This document shows positions 16,687-25,093 of a DNA stretch of 64,000 bases, one piece after another. Position 1 is the stretch's first letter; each line of letters begins with the position of its first letter. Both the position numbers and the translations under genes were made by a program. Under the pieces are notes generated by a model. It made no database searches, was not told the DNA's origin, and saw nothing but the letters and a program-made list of their open reading frames with translations. Origin of the DNA: Coriobacteriaceae bacterium. Lineage in GTDB: Bacteria > Actinomycetota > Coriobacteriia > Coriobacteriales > Coriobacteriaceae. The stretch spans positions 62,001 through 126,000 of the forward strand of contig CABJBO010000002.1 in NCBI GenBank assembly GCA_902363875.1. Direction: 5' to 3'.

Positions 16687-17987
16687 TCGTCCACCTCCTC
16701 TTGTGTAAGCGTCCCCGACCGCAGGCCTTCTGCGATAAACGGCGGCTCGCGGTCGAGCGTCCAGATGCGCTCGGCAGCATCGAAAGTCACATAGCGTTCG
16801 AGCTCAACACCGCCCGACACGCCGCGGTGAACCCCCGAATATGAGGCCACAAAGCGCCTGCCATCGGCGTGGCGCTCGGACATCACGATGCCGTCGAGCG
16901 CCATGGCGATCTGCTCCTCGATGAGCTCACTCGGCAGATCGATGCCATAACGTGCAAGCAACGTCAGACGTACCACGGTCTCCTGTTCTGAACCCGCATG
17001 AAGTGTGGTGAGCGACCCATCGTGGCCCGTGTTCATGGCCTGCAACATGTCGCAGCACTCGGCACCGCGCACCTCGCCCACCACGATGCGGTCGGGGCGC
17101 ATGCGCAGGGCATTAGTTACCAGGTCGCGGATCGTCACCGCGCCCTCACCCTCAATTGAAGCCTCGCGCGCCTCTAGGCGCACCACGTGCGGATGATGCG
17201 CAAACTTGAGCTCGGCAGAGTCCTCGATCGTCACGATGCGCTCGCCGGTGGAAATCTCGCATGACAACGCGTTGAGCAGGGTGGTCTTACCAGATCCCGT
17301 GCCTCCCGCAACCGCCAGGTCCTGTCGCAGCGACACCGCGCACGACAGCAGCTGCGCATACCAAAGCGGCAGCGATCCCAACCCCACGAGCTCGTCCAGA
17401 GAGCAGATACGGTCCGAGAACTTTCGGATAGTGAGAATCGGTCCGTCAATCGCCACAGGCGGAATCACCGCGTTGACGCGATAGCCCGTTTTGAGGCGGG
17501 CGTTGACAATGGGGCTACGCTCGTCGATACGGCGGCCAAGTGGCGAGATGATGCGGTCGATGAGCACACGGATCTGCTCGTCGTCCTCAAACGCGTGCTC
17601 GATGGGATACAAAACGCCGCCGCGTTCAAAGAAAGCCGAGCGGCAGCCGTTGATCATGATCTCGGTAACGGTGTCGTCCTCAATGAGCGGCTGCAACGGC
17701 CCCAAGCCCACCACATCATCCAAAATCTCGTCGATGATGGTTTCGCGCTCGGGCGTCGCGAGATCGGTCGGCTCCTCAACATTGAGCGCCGCCTCCACCG
17801 CGGGACGCAATTCCGAGCGGGCAAGTGCCGGGTCGATATAGGCGCTGATACGCGCCACTTCGTCGTAACCCATGCGGTCCATCACGGCGCGCTTGGTGCG
17901 TCGTTTCACGGCGCGGCGACGCCCCGCATCTACAGGCGCTGCCGTCGCTGCAGCGCCGGCAGCCTTAATCCTCGTTTGCAGGCTCAT
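16659..17987 (-). CDS. tadA: TadA/CpaF secretion ATPase
   Basis: 442 residues. Hexameric ATPase that powers Flp pilus assembly. It has a Lys/Arg/Ala-rich N-terminus, the N-terminal domain ([25 protein letters not shown]), Walker [10 protein letters not shown] (228-236), the Asp box [11 protein letters not shown], Walker B-like [17 protein letters not shown] and the His box TTLHAGSE. All catalytic elements look intact. It starts 3 bases before the end of tadZ. Confidence 0.96.
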   Translation of the reverse strand: MSLQTRIKAAGAAATAAPVDAGRRRAVKRRTKRAVMDRMGYDEVARISAYIDPALARSELRPAVEAALNVEEPTDLATPERETIIDEILDDVVGLGPLQPLIEDDTVTEIMINGCRSAFFERGGVLYPIEHAFEDDEQIRVLIDRIISPLGRRIDERSPIVNARLKTGYRVNAVIPPVAIDGPILTIRKFSDRICSLDELVGLGSLPLWYAQLLSCAVSLRQDLAVAGGTGSGKTTLLNALSCEISTGERIVTIEDSAELKFAHHPHVVRLEAREASIEGEGAVTIRDLVTNALRMRPDRIVVGEVRGAECCDMLQAMNTGHDGSLTTLHAGSEQETVVRLTLLARYGIDLPSELIEEQIAMALDGIVMSERHADGRRFVASYSGVHRGVSGGVELERYVTFDAAERIWTLDREPPFIAEGLRSGTLTQEEVDEWRSLCPSS

Positions 17988-19633
17988 CGCTGATCACCCT
18001 CGCGCGACCAGGGAAGGCGAATACGCGGGCGTTCGGTGCGTGTTGCACGGTCGGCGACCATATCGCTCCAAGGGCCGACGGCGCACCCCAGTTCCACGAG
18101 CATCTCGCGCGTGGCCTCGCGCACGCTGGTCGCAAAAGCGCTGGTCTGCCCCACTGCCTCGTCAGCGCGCCCAAACGCCATGAGCGCGGCGAGATCCTGC
18201 CCGCCATCGGCGATACGAATCTTGGAGCTCAACGCACAGGCAATCTCAAAGCGCATGGCGACGTCCTCGTCTGCCCCGCGCGCACCGAACCGGTTGAACA
18301 CGGCGCTCATGCGCGTGCGCGGCACACCTACCCGACTTGCCAGTTCAATGACGCGCGACGCCGATGTCGCGGATGACACCGCCGCATCGCCAACGACCAG
18401 GCAACGGTCGCTCGCTGCCACCGCAGCCGCCACGGCGTCGCCCCAAAAGACCGAGGTATCGATAAAGACCACGTCGGATTCGCGACGCAGGACATCAAGC
18501 AGTAGCTCCACCGGACGTGCCATGAGCTCGGCTTGCTCGGGCGCCGCGACGGGACCCCAGAGCGTAACGCCCGGCGCCACGCGCATCGAAGCGGCTACGA
18601 TATCCGGCTCGGCGAGCGCGCCCGCCGCCGACGGCTCGATAAGTGCCGCCATATCGCGCGGAGCATCAACGCCTAACAAGTCGTAAAGGTTTCCAAACAT
18701 CAGGTCCAGGTCGAGCACGGCGGCACGCAAGCCCAACAGCGACGATGTGTGTGCCATGGTGGCAACAATCGTCGACTTGCCGCAACCGCCCGAACCCGAA
18801 ATGGCGCAGATGACCGGAGCTCGATGCGGCGGAGCAGCGGCGTCTGCCGGCGGCATCTGAAGCGGCGGGGCGGGCGTCGGTGACAGCGTCCCCGTCTCCC
18901 CCGCCGCAACCACACGCTGCGTCCAAGCCGGCATGGCAGCTTGTTCGGTCTGCGAGGCAGGCTCGTTCTGTGCAATCTGCTCATGCTGCATCGGCGACAA
19001 CTCGCCGCACCCGGCAAAGCCCTCAACTTCGTCCAGTTCATCTGCCAGATTCACGCCGTGCACGTATCCCATATCTACAGCCGGGGAGTCGCCAGCATGC
19101 TGCGCCGGCCCTCCAGCGTCATCGTATACAAGGGGGTTCCGGGGGCGCCGACCATGCTCGGCTTCCGCTTTTCCATAATCATCAACACGCGGGCCTCTTG
19201 TAGCGCGAGGCGCCCCGGGTTCCCTATCAACAAAAGCATCGGGCTCAATCGTCATGCGCCGATCGGAATCAACCGCCCCCTCGCCCGCGCGCCCGTTGCC
19301 GCATATACTGTGCGCAGCGATGACCTCGGTCGCCCCCGCGCGAAACAGCCCCTCGATATCCGACGGATCGAGCGCTTCTATCAACACGACCACGCGACTC
19401 ACGCGGCCTTCGGCCGTCAGGCGCGCAACAGCCTTGCGAACATCTTCGGTATCAAACAGAGACGCCGCGATGATGGCAGCCCCGCGGCGCGACGGAAACG
19501 CCCGCGCCATGGAAACCAGCCCGTCCAGGTCACCCACGCGAAGCACCTGTGCACCCGCATCACGGCCCTCGACTTCCCGCTGCAACAGCCCGTAATCGCC
19601 GCACGCGCAGCACGCAAGCCAGATCGCCTTCAT
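17984..19633 (-). CDS. tadZ: TadZ/CpaE-like ParA-family ATPase
   Basis: About 549 residues. The N-terminal ~110 residues look like an atypical receiver domain without clear phosphoacceptor context (VVVLIEALDPSDIEGLFRAGATEVI). A long low-complexity linker (about 115-270, rich in Gln/Glu/Pro/Ala) leads to a MinD/ParA ATPase with the deviant Walker A SGSGGCGKST (281-289), DLDLMFGNLYDLLGV and VVFIDTSVFWGD. TadZ places the pilus machine at the pole or membrane. The ATG at 19633 overlaps the previous stop (TGATG); GTG at 19636 is an alternative. The linker is long for the family. Confidence 0.88.
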   Translation of the reverse strand: MKAIWLACCACGDYGLLQREVEGRDAGAQVLRVGDLDGLVSMARAFPSRRGAAIIAASLFDTEDVRKAVARLTAEGRVSRVVVLIEALDPSDIEGLFRAGATEVIAAHSICGNGRAGEGAVDSDRRMTIEPDAFVDREPGAPRATRGPRVDDYGKAEAEHGRRPRNPLVYDDAGGPAQHAGDSPAVDMGYVHGVNLADELDEVEGFAGCGELSPMQHEQIAQNEPASQTEQAAMPAWTQRVVAAGETGTLSPTPAPPLQMPPADAAAPPHRAPVICAISGSGGCGKSTIVATMAHTSSLLGLRAAVLDLDLMFGNLYDLLGVDAPRDMAALIEPSAAGALAEPDIVAASMRVAPGVTLWGPVAAPEQAELMARPVELLLDVLRRESDVVFIDTSVFWGDAVAAAVAASDRCLVVGDAAVSSATSASRVIELASRVGVPRTRMSAVFNRFGARGADEDVAMRFEIACALSSKIRIADGGQDLAALMAFGRADEAVGQTSAFATSVREATREMLVELGCAVGPWSDMVADRATRTERPRIRLPWSREGDQR

Positions 19634-20292
19634 CACTCGTCGCCTCCGCTCTTTTTGCCGCGCGCCGTGGCGGGAATCGTCAAGCTGACCGTTCCCTTGC
19701 CCGAGGCTCCCAGCAGTTCCTTGACGTCTTCGGGGTCAGCCGCCAGCGTCACCCATTCGATCTTGCCCTCGCGCGTGGCACCGGAATCCTCACTGGTATC
19801 GATCACGTACGCGCCGCACAGCCGATCGGTTACGCCGTCTTTTTGCACATACACATCCACGTAGCTGCCCACGCCCGTAGCACCGCCGACCGAGTGCTCG
19901 GCATCGACCGCCACCGAAACGGCGACCTTGCCCTTAGGCACCTCGAGCTTGCGGCTCTCGGCCTTGGTGTAGACATTGCAGATCACGGCGTTTTTGGGAA
20001 TACGCGAAGTCGTCACGTCGCCGCGCACCTGGCGCAGCTCGGTCGCCGCGTCACGCGGCAGCAGGCTCGTCAGCCATTCCTGGGTTATGACATTGGTCTC
20101 ATCGAGGGTCTCGCCCACATCGATATCGCGCGCCGCGACGCATACCTCGACGTGATCGCCACCGTACTTGGCCAAGGTCTCAGCCTGGACCTGTTCGGCT
20201 CGTGAGCGGATCGACGAGCCGTAAGCCATGCAGAGCAGCGCAGCGAGCACGCCCGCGACCAGACTGATGGCGATGCGCTTGCTCTTGTTCAC
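19633..20292 (-). CDS. cpaB: CpaB/RcpC-like Flp pilus assembly protein (SAF domain)
   Basis: About 219 residues from a GTG at 20292 that has AGAGGAG 6 bases upstream; an ATG at 20307 is also possible. One N-terminal membrane helix (IAISLVAGVLAALLCMAYG), then a SAF domain (VCVAARDIDVGETLDETNVITQEWL) and a CpaB C-terminal domain (VPKGKVAVSVAVDAEHSVGGATGVGSYVDVYV). It is the first gene of the tad operon. Because there is no outer membrane secretin, its role here is likely at the cell wall. Confidence 0.88.
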   Translation of the reverse strand: MNKSKRIAISLVAGVLAALLCMAYGSSIRSRAEQVQAETLAKYGGDHVEVCVAARDIDVGETLDETNVITQEWLTSLLPRDAATELRQVRGDVTTSRIPKNAVICNVYTKAESRKLEVPKGKVAVSVAVDAEHSVGGATGVGSYVDVYVQKDGVTDRLCGAYVIDTSEDSGATREGKIEWVTLAADPEDVKELLGASGKGTVSLTIPATARGKKSGGDE

Positions 20293-20366
20293 GGCCGCTC
20301 CTCTCATGGCAGTGCCGGGCGAATGCCCGTACCACCATTGTCTGGGCGGTCAGAGCGCAAAGCGGC

Positions 20367-20455
20367 GCAATCGCGATCTTGGTTTTCGATGTCAAACCAA
20401 TCGCTGACCAAAAGCTGACCAGCCCGTCAAGCTCGTGGCAAGGTTTTGGTCAGCA
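20367..20455 (-). promoter_or_regulatory. Candidate tad promoter and GCTGACC repeat cluster
   Basis: On the minus strand a consensus -35 TTGACA (20390-20395) lies before cpaB. With a 17-bp spacer the -10 would be GATTGC (20367-20372), which is weak, so an activator is plausible. Just upstream is an inverted repeat GCTGACCAAAA/TTTTGGTCAGC (20402-20412 and about 20442-20452) with a further GCTGACC copy inside. Confidence 0.5.
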
Positions 20456-20498
20456 CGTCAGCAAACTGCATGTTTCGAGGCTTTTCCGCAGCAAAAAA

Positions 20499-20526
20499 GC
20501 CGTCTCCCGAACAGTTGGGAGACGGC
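20499..20526 (-). terminator. Terminator of rsgA
   Basis: GCCGTCTCCC/GGGAGACGGC stem, 8-nt loop, TTTTTT on the minus strand, 19 bases past the rsgA stop. Confidence 0.9.
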
Positions 20527-20544
20527 TGTCATAGGAAAAATCAA

Positions 20545-21729
20545 TTACAGATGGACATCGGGATCGAGCATTTGAGCGCTCACGCGCATGGATGACGCCA
20601 GGTTTTGGAACGTTTCCAGACGCAGGCTGTCAATCTGCCCGGCGTCCTCGGCCTCGCGAACGGCGCAACCCGGCTCATGGACATGCGTGCAATCGCCAAA
20701 CCGGCACGCACGCGATGCCTCGACAATCTCGGGGAAGGCGCGCGCCAGACCCCGCTCGTGACCCACGAGCGGTAAGCTGCGCAGGCCCGGGGCATCGGCG
20801 ATCACGCCGGCGTCGCCCGGCAGCGCCACCATCACGCGCGCGACGGTAGTGTGACGGCCCTGGTCGTCGCGTTCGCGCACACCGCCGGTCGCCAACGTAT
20901 CGTGGCCCAGCAGTGCATTGAGCAGCGTCGACTTGCCGGCACCCGACTCGCCCAGAATCATGGCGCAGCTCCCGGCAGGCACGCAGGCACGGACCTCGTC
21001 CAGGCCGCGGCCCTCGGCAGAGGACGTCACGATCACGCGCACGTCCGGACCCACCAGGCGGCGCACACGGTCCAGATCGCGCTCGAGCTCCTCAGCATCG
21101 CAACGGTCAGCTTTGGTGAGTACCACCACCGGTTCGGCATCGCAGTCGAGCGCCAACACCAGCGAGCGCGCCACGCGGTCGAGCAGCACCTCGCCGGCAC
21201 CGAGCGCCTGCACGATTAGCACGCTATCCACGTTGGAGCAGAGCACCTGGCGCTCTCCGCGGGCACGGCCGCGCCAACGCTCAAAGCTCGTACGGCGCGG
21301 CAGCACGCACTCAATCACGCCCATATCGTGCCCGGGAGCGCGGCGCACCGCCACACGATCGCCCACGGCAGGCAGCAGGACCTCGTCCTCGCCGCGTGAC
21401 TTGGCAAACCCCACAGCATGCTCGGCACGAAACGTGTCATCGGCAGTCGCCACCAGTGGAAACCCGCGATCCAAGCGCACCACGGCGCCAAGCTGCATCT
21501 GCTCGGGCTCCTCGGCATGTGCGCAGAAATCATCAAAGGCAGCCTGCTGAGCTTCATCGACCGGCAGGTCATCGAACGCCGGAACGTCCTGCAGCGCGTC
21601 GAGTCCCGGCACGCTTGCCAGCAGCTCCTCAGCAGGTGCGGGAGCCTCGGTCGCGAGCTTCCGACGACGATCGCGCTTAGCCCGCGCCCCCGTCGTCTTT
21701 TTCTTCGCCTTAGCCCTAGCCTTGCCCAC
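20545..21729 (-). CDS. rsgA: Ribosome small-subunit-dependent GTPase A
   Basis: Circularly permuted GTPase that checks late 30S assembly. G4 (VVLTKADRCD) comes before G1 (ILGESGAGKSTLLNAL) and G3 (DAPGLRSLPL). A C-terminal zinc module CRFGDCTHVHEPGCAV follows. An N-terminal basic tail (KARAKAKKKTTGARAKRDRRRK) and an acidic linker precede the OB domain (QLGAVVRLDRGFPLV), making the protein longer (394 aa) than usual (about 300). I chose the GTG at 21729 because GGGAGG lies 6 bases upstream; the earlier GTG at 21777 abuts a terminator hairpin. Confidence 0.93.
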   Translation of the reverse strand: MGKARAKAKKKTTGARAKRDRRRKLATEAPAPAEELLASVPGLDALQDVPAFDDLPVDEAQQAAFDDFCAHAEEPEQMQLGAVVRLDRGFPLVATADDTFRAEHAVGFAKSRGEDEVLLPAVGDRVAVRRAPGHDMGVIECVLPRRTSFERWRGRARGERQVLCSNVDSVLIVQALGAGEVLLDRVARSLVLALDCDAEPVVVLTKADRCDAEELERDLDRVRRLVGPDVRVIVTSSAEGRGLDEVRACVPAGSCAMILGESGAGKSTLLNALLGHDTLATGGVRERDDQGRHTTVARVMVALPGDAGVIADAPGLRSLPLVGHERGLARAFPEIVEASRACRFGDCTHVHEPGCAVREAEDAGQIDSLRLETFQNLASSMRVSAQMLDPDVHL

Positions 21730-21782
21730 AAGCGCCTCCCAGCACCAAAAATCAAAACTGAGCAGGTATTTTCCCACAAAAA

Positions 21783-21812
21783 GAGCCGGTCGAGCAAACG
21801 CTCGACCGGCTC
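21783..21812 (-). terminator. Terminator between the P-ATPase and rsgA
   Basis: GAGCCGGTCGAGC/GCTCGACCGGCTC perfect 13-bp stem, 4-nt loop, TTTTT on the minus strand. Confidence 0.88.
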
Positions 21813-21869
21813 ACACACTTTCCCCCAGCCTTTATCATCCGCGCGAGGAAAGCCAGCAGAGTCACCGCA

Positions 21870-21957
21870 GGGCCCGCCCCGGAAGCCCTTTCTCCCGAAC
21901 GATCCCGCAGCGCAAAGCGCGAGGACCAGTGAGGGAGAAAGGGCGTGGGGCGGGCCC
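21870..21957. repeat. Large GC-rich inverted repeat downstream of the P-ATPase
   Basis: Arms of about 25 bases (21870-21896 and 21933-21957) pair through GGGCCCGCCCC and GCCCTTTCTCCC blocks, with a 36-nt loop that itself contains CGCAAAGCG. No T-run follows, so it is not a simple terminator. A true terminator lies further on at 21783-21812. Confidence 0.8.
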
Positions 21958-21969
21958 GGACAGGTTAAT

Positions 21970-24651
21970 CTACTCCTTCTCCACAGCGCGCATGATCGCC
22001 TTGTAGATCTCCATCAGCGGGATGATCAGGAAGGCAAGGCCCAGCGCGGCAAGAACGCCCTTGAGCTCAAGCGTCACGGGGCCAAAGAACATCTCGGCAA
22101 GCGTCGGCTGCACGGTCACGATCACCGTCAGCACCAGTGCCAGCGCGGCGGAAGCCCACAGCCACTTGTTCTGCTTCTTCATGGTGAACAGCGACGCACG
22201 ACGGCTGCGCATATTGAAGCAGTGGAAAATCTCGACCATGTTGAGCGTGATGAACGCCATCATCACGCCTTCCTCGTCGGCATTGCCGGCGATCATATCG
22301 GCGATGTGGATGTAGCCCATGTCAAAGTACACGCCCACAAAGAAGCTCGCCAGCACCAGCGCGGTGATGATTAGGCCCTGGACCACGCAGTCCAGACCCA
22401 TATGTCCGGCAAAGACACCGTCCTTGGCGTTGCGCGGCTTGCGCTTCATGATGTCGCCCTCGGCATCCTCCATGCCCAGCGCAAGCGCGGGGAAGCAGTC
22501 GGTGACCAGGTTCACCCACAGCAGCTGCACCGGCTGGAAGATGGTAAAGCCGATGAGCGTGGCGATAAACACCGAGAACACCTCGGCAAGGTTGGCCGAA
22601 AGCAGGAACTGGATGACCTTGCGGATGTTGTCGTAGATGCGACGACCCTCTTCGCAGGCGCCGATGATGGTAGCGAAGTTGTCATCGGCAAGTACCATGT
22701 CGGCGACGTTCTTGGTGACGTCGGTACCGGTGATGCCCATACCAACGCCAATGTCGGCGCGCTTGATGGACGGGGCGTCGTTGACGCCATCGCCCGTCAT
22801 GGCCACGATCTGGTCGCGCGACTTCCAAGCCTCGACGATGCGTGTCTTGTGCTCGGGCTGGACGCGGGCGTACACGCCGTAGTCCTCGATGTGCGCGTCG
22901 AGTTCCTCGTCGCTCATGCGATCGAGGTCGGCACCGGTGATGGCCTGGCTGCGATCGGCGACGATGCCCAGCTGCTTGGCGATGGCCACGGCGGTGTCGA
23001 TGTGGTCGCCCGTGATCATGACGGTGCGGATACCGGCGTCGTGCGCCTCGTGGATAGCGTCGGCCACCTCGGGACGGACCGGGTCGATCATGCCGGACAG
23101 GCCACAGAAGACCAGGTCATGCTCGAGCGCAGCGGGGCTGCAGTCGTCGGGAACCTCGGTGTAGGTGCGGCTTGCCAGCGCCAGTACGCGCAGGGCCTCG
23201 TCGGCCATGGCCTTGTTGGCCGCCACGAGCTCGGCGCGGCGCTCCTCGGTCAGGGGGACGACCTTATCGCCCTCGTAGATATGGGTGCACAGGCCGATCA
23301 CCACGTCGGGCGCACCCTTGGTGTACTGCTCGTACTCGCCATCCAGGGTCTCGACGACCACGGACATCATCTTGCGGCCCGAGTCAAACGGGGCCTCGCC
23401 CACGCGCGGATGCTCGGCAGTCAGGCCAGTGAGGCCCGCCTTGCCGGCGTCGTTGACGAGCGCACACTCAGTCGGCTCACCCACGGCCTCGCCCAGCTCC
23501 TCGTCCCACTGAGCATCGGAGCACAGCGCCATGCCGGCCAGGAACTTCTCCTTGGGCGCAGCGAGCTCGTGCTTGACGACGGTCATCTTGTTTTGGGTAA
23601 GGGTACCGGTCTTGTCGGAGCAGATGGTCTGCGTGCAGCCGAGAGTCTCGACGGCAGAGAGCTTGCGGATGATTGCCTGGCGCTTAGCCATCTTGGTCAC
23701 GCCAAGCGATAGCACGATGGTCACGACGGCGACCAGGCCCTCGGGGATGGCAGCGACGGCGAGCGAGACGGCGACCATAAAGGTATCGAGCAGGGCGGTC
23801 GGGTCGGTAAGAACGTTGCCCACGCCGTGGCGGATGATATCAACGCCAAAGATGACGACGCAGATGACGATAACCATAATGGTAAGGATGCGGCTGAGCT
23901 CGGCGAGCTTCACTTGCAACGGCGTGAGCTCTTCCTTGGCCTCGGCCAGGGCGCCGGCGATCTTGCCCATCTCGGTGTTCATGCCGGTGCCGACCACGAC
24001 GGCGCGACCACGGCCGTACACGACGGTGGAGCCCATATAGCACATGTTCTTACGGTCGCCGAGCGGCACGTCATCGGTGCCCGCAGCGAGCTCGATCACG
24101 TTGGCGTGCTTCTCTACGGGCACGGACTCGCCGGTGAGCGCGGCCTCTTCGATCTTCATCGTGGCGCTCTCGAGCACGCGGCAGTCGGCCGGGACGGAGT
24201 CGCCCGCCTCGAGCATGATCACGTCGCCGGGCACGAGCTCGGCGCTCGGCAGGTGCACGAGCTTGCCGTCGCGCAGCACCTTGGACTGCGCCGCACTCAT
24301 CTCCTGCAGGGCCTCGAGGGCCTCCTCGCTCTTGGCTTCCTGGACCACGCCCAGCACCGAGTTGACGATAACGACGAACATGATGATGGCAACATCGGCA
24401 AAGTCGGGCTCGCCCTTGACCATGCCCGTGAGCGCGCTGATGACGGCGGCAACGATCAGCATGATGACCATGGGGTCGGCCATCTGCTCAAAGAAACGCT
24501 TCCACAGCGGTGTCTTCTCGGCTTCCTCGAGCTTGTTAGGGCCTGTCTTGGCGAGGCGCGAAGACGCCTCGTCGTTGCTCAGGCCGAGGTTCTCATCGAC
24601 ACCTTGGTCGCTGAGCACCTCCGCCGCGGCGGACAGGTATTCCTTTTGCAT
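21970..24651 (-). CDS. P-type Ca2+-transporting ATPase (P2A)
   Basis: 893-residue cation pump of the SERCA/PMCA-like P2 class, exporting Ca2+ (or Mn2+) at the cost of ATP. It has a cation ATPase N-domain, M1-M2 (about 60-105), the actuator motif LTGES (172-176), the M4 motif IPEGL (302-306), phosphorylation site CSDKTGTLT with Asp346, hinge TGDGVNDAPSIKRADIGVGMG, and six C-terminal helices with NLVTDCFPALALGME. PEGL plus the C-terminal layout match P2A calcium pumps. Its Shine-Dalgarno AGGAGG is buried in a predicted hairpin (24662-24715), which suggests regulated translation. Confidence 0.95.
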   Translation of the reverse strand: MQKEYLSAAAEVLSDQGVDENLGLSNDEASSRLAKTGPNKLEEAEKTPLWKRFFEQMADPMVIMLIVAAVISALTGMVKGEPDFADVAIIMFVVIVNSVLGVVQEAKSEEALEALQEMSAAQSKVLRDGKLVHLPSAELVPGDVIMLEAGDSVPADCRVLESATMKIEEAALTGESVPVEKHANVIELAAGTDDVPLGDRKNMCYMGSTVVYGRGRAVVVGTGMNTEMGKIAGALAEAKEELTPLQVKLAELSRILTIMVIVICVVIFGVDIIRHGVGNVLTDPTALLDTFMVAVSLAVAAIPEGLVAVVTIVLSLGVTKMAKRQAIIRKLSAVETLGCTQTICSDKTGTLTQNKMTVVKHELAAPKEKFLAGMALCSDAQWDEELGEAVGEPTECALVNDAGKAGLTGLTAEHPRVGEAPFDSGRKMMSVVVETLDGEYEQYTKGAPDVVIGLCTHIYEGDKVVPLTEERRAELVAANKAMADEALRVLALASRTYTEVPDDCSPAALEHDLVFCGLSGMIDPVRPEVADAIHEAHDAGIRTVMITGDHIDTAVAIAKQLGIVADRSQAITGADLDRMSDEELDAHIEDYGVYARVQPEHKTRIVEAWKSRDQIVAMTGDGVNDAPSIKRADIGVGMGITGTDVTKNVADMVLADDNFATIIGACEEGRRIYDNIRKVIQFLLSANLAEVFSVFIATLIGFTIFQPVQLLWVNLVTDCFPALALGMEDAEGDIMKRKPRNAKDGVFAGHMGLDCVVQGLIITALVLASFFVGVYFDMGYIHIADMIAGNADEEGVMMAFITLNMVEIFHCFNMRSRRASLFTMKKQNKWLWASAALALVLTVIVTVQPTLAEMFFGPVTLELKGVLAALGLAFLIIPLMEIYKAIMRAVEKE

Positions 24652-24661
24652 ATAGAGTCCC

Positions 24662-24715
24662 CTCCTGGGATTCGGGCCACTCAGCAGATTGATGCCCGAT
24701 CATAATTCCCAGGAG
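24662..24715 (-). promoter_or_regulatory. Hairpin that sequesters the P-ATPase ribosome binding site
   Basis: In the mRNA, CTCCTGGGA (24715-24707) pairs perfectly with TCCCAGGAG (24670-24662). The latter contains the AGGAG of the ribosome binding site, 9 bases before the start codon. An inner GGGC/GCCC stem and a 16-nt loop are enclosed. I saw no match to the yybP-ykoY manganese riboswitch core. It could be a cis-regulatory RNA or a thermosensor-like switch. Confidence 0.6.
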
Positions 24716-24719
24716 AAGG

Positions 24720-25093
24720 GCAAGGGCTCATCAAGGCTGCCGTGCTGAGCGGCAGTTGATAGTGGAGCTATGGTACCCCAAAGCGACGCGTCTAGCCAAA
24801 ACAATCGGTTTGGAAATATGGTCCGCACGCAACGGTGCAGACCGTGTGATGCTCAACATTGGTAAAACGTTTTTTCTTCGGCACATCGCCAAACTGACAT
24901 ATCTCCCAGATAGCAGCGGTTGGAGTGGTTGGTAAAGATTTTTCATATACCGTTTTTCCCGCAAAAAATGAACTTCCATTTCGGCATACGGTCGATTTTT
25001 TGGGGTATTCGGTCGGCATTTCGTTATAATCATCTCGGTTTTATTTCTTATGGTTTATCTATCAGCGCAAGACGATGTCAGATGGAGGTCTGA
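24720..25093. promoter_or_regulatory. Divergent control region between the P-ATPase and pyk
   Basis: No gene is apparent in this 370-base, AT-richer stretch. A consensus -10 TATAAT (25025-25030) points to pyk; the matching -35 is poor. Two related sites, TTGGTAAAACGTTTTTT (about 24860) and TTGGTAAAGATTTTTC (about 24931), are operator-like; the first resembles a CcpA/LacI-type cre. Confidence 0.5.

Noticed and set aside
24652..24720. yybP-ykoY manganese riboswitch before the P-ATPase
   Set aside because: The conserved core of that riboswitch is not visible; only a ribosome-site hairpin is supported.
24731..25033. Minus-strand 100-residue frame between the P-ATPase and pyk
   Set aside because: No ribosome site, poor composition, and it covers the pyk promoter region.
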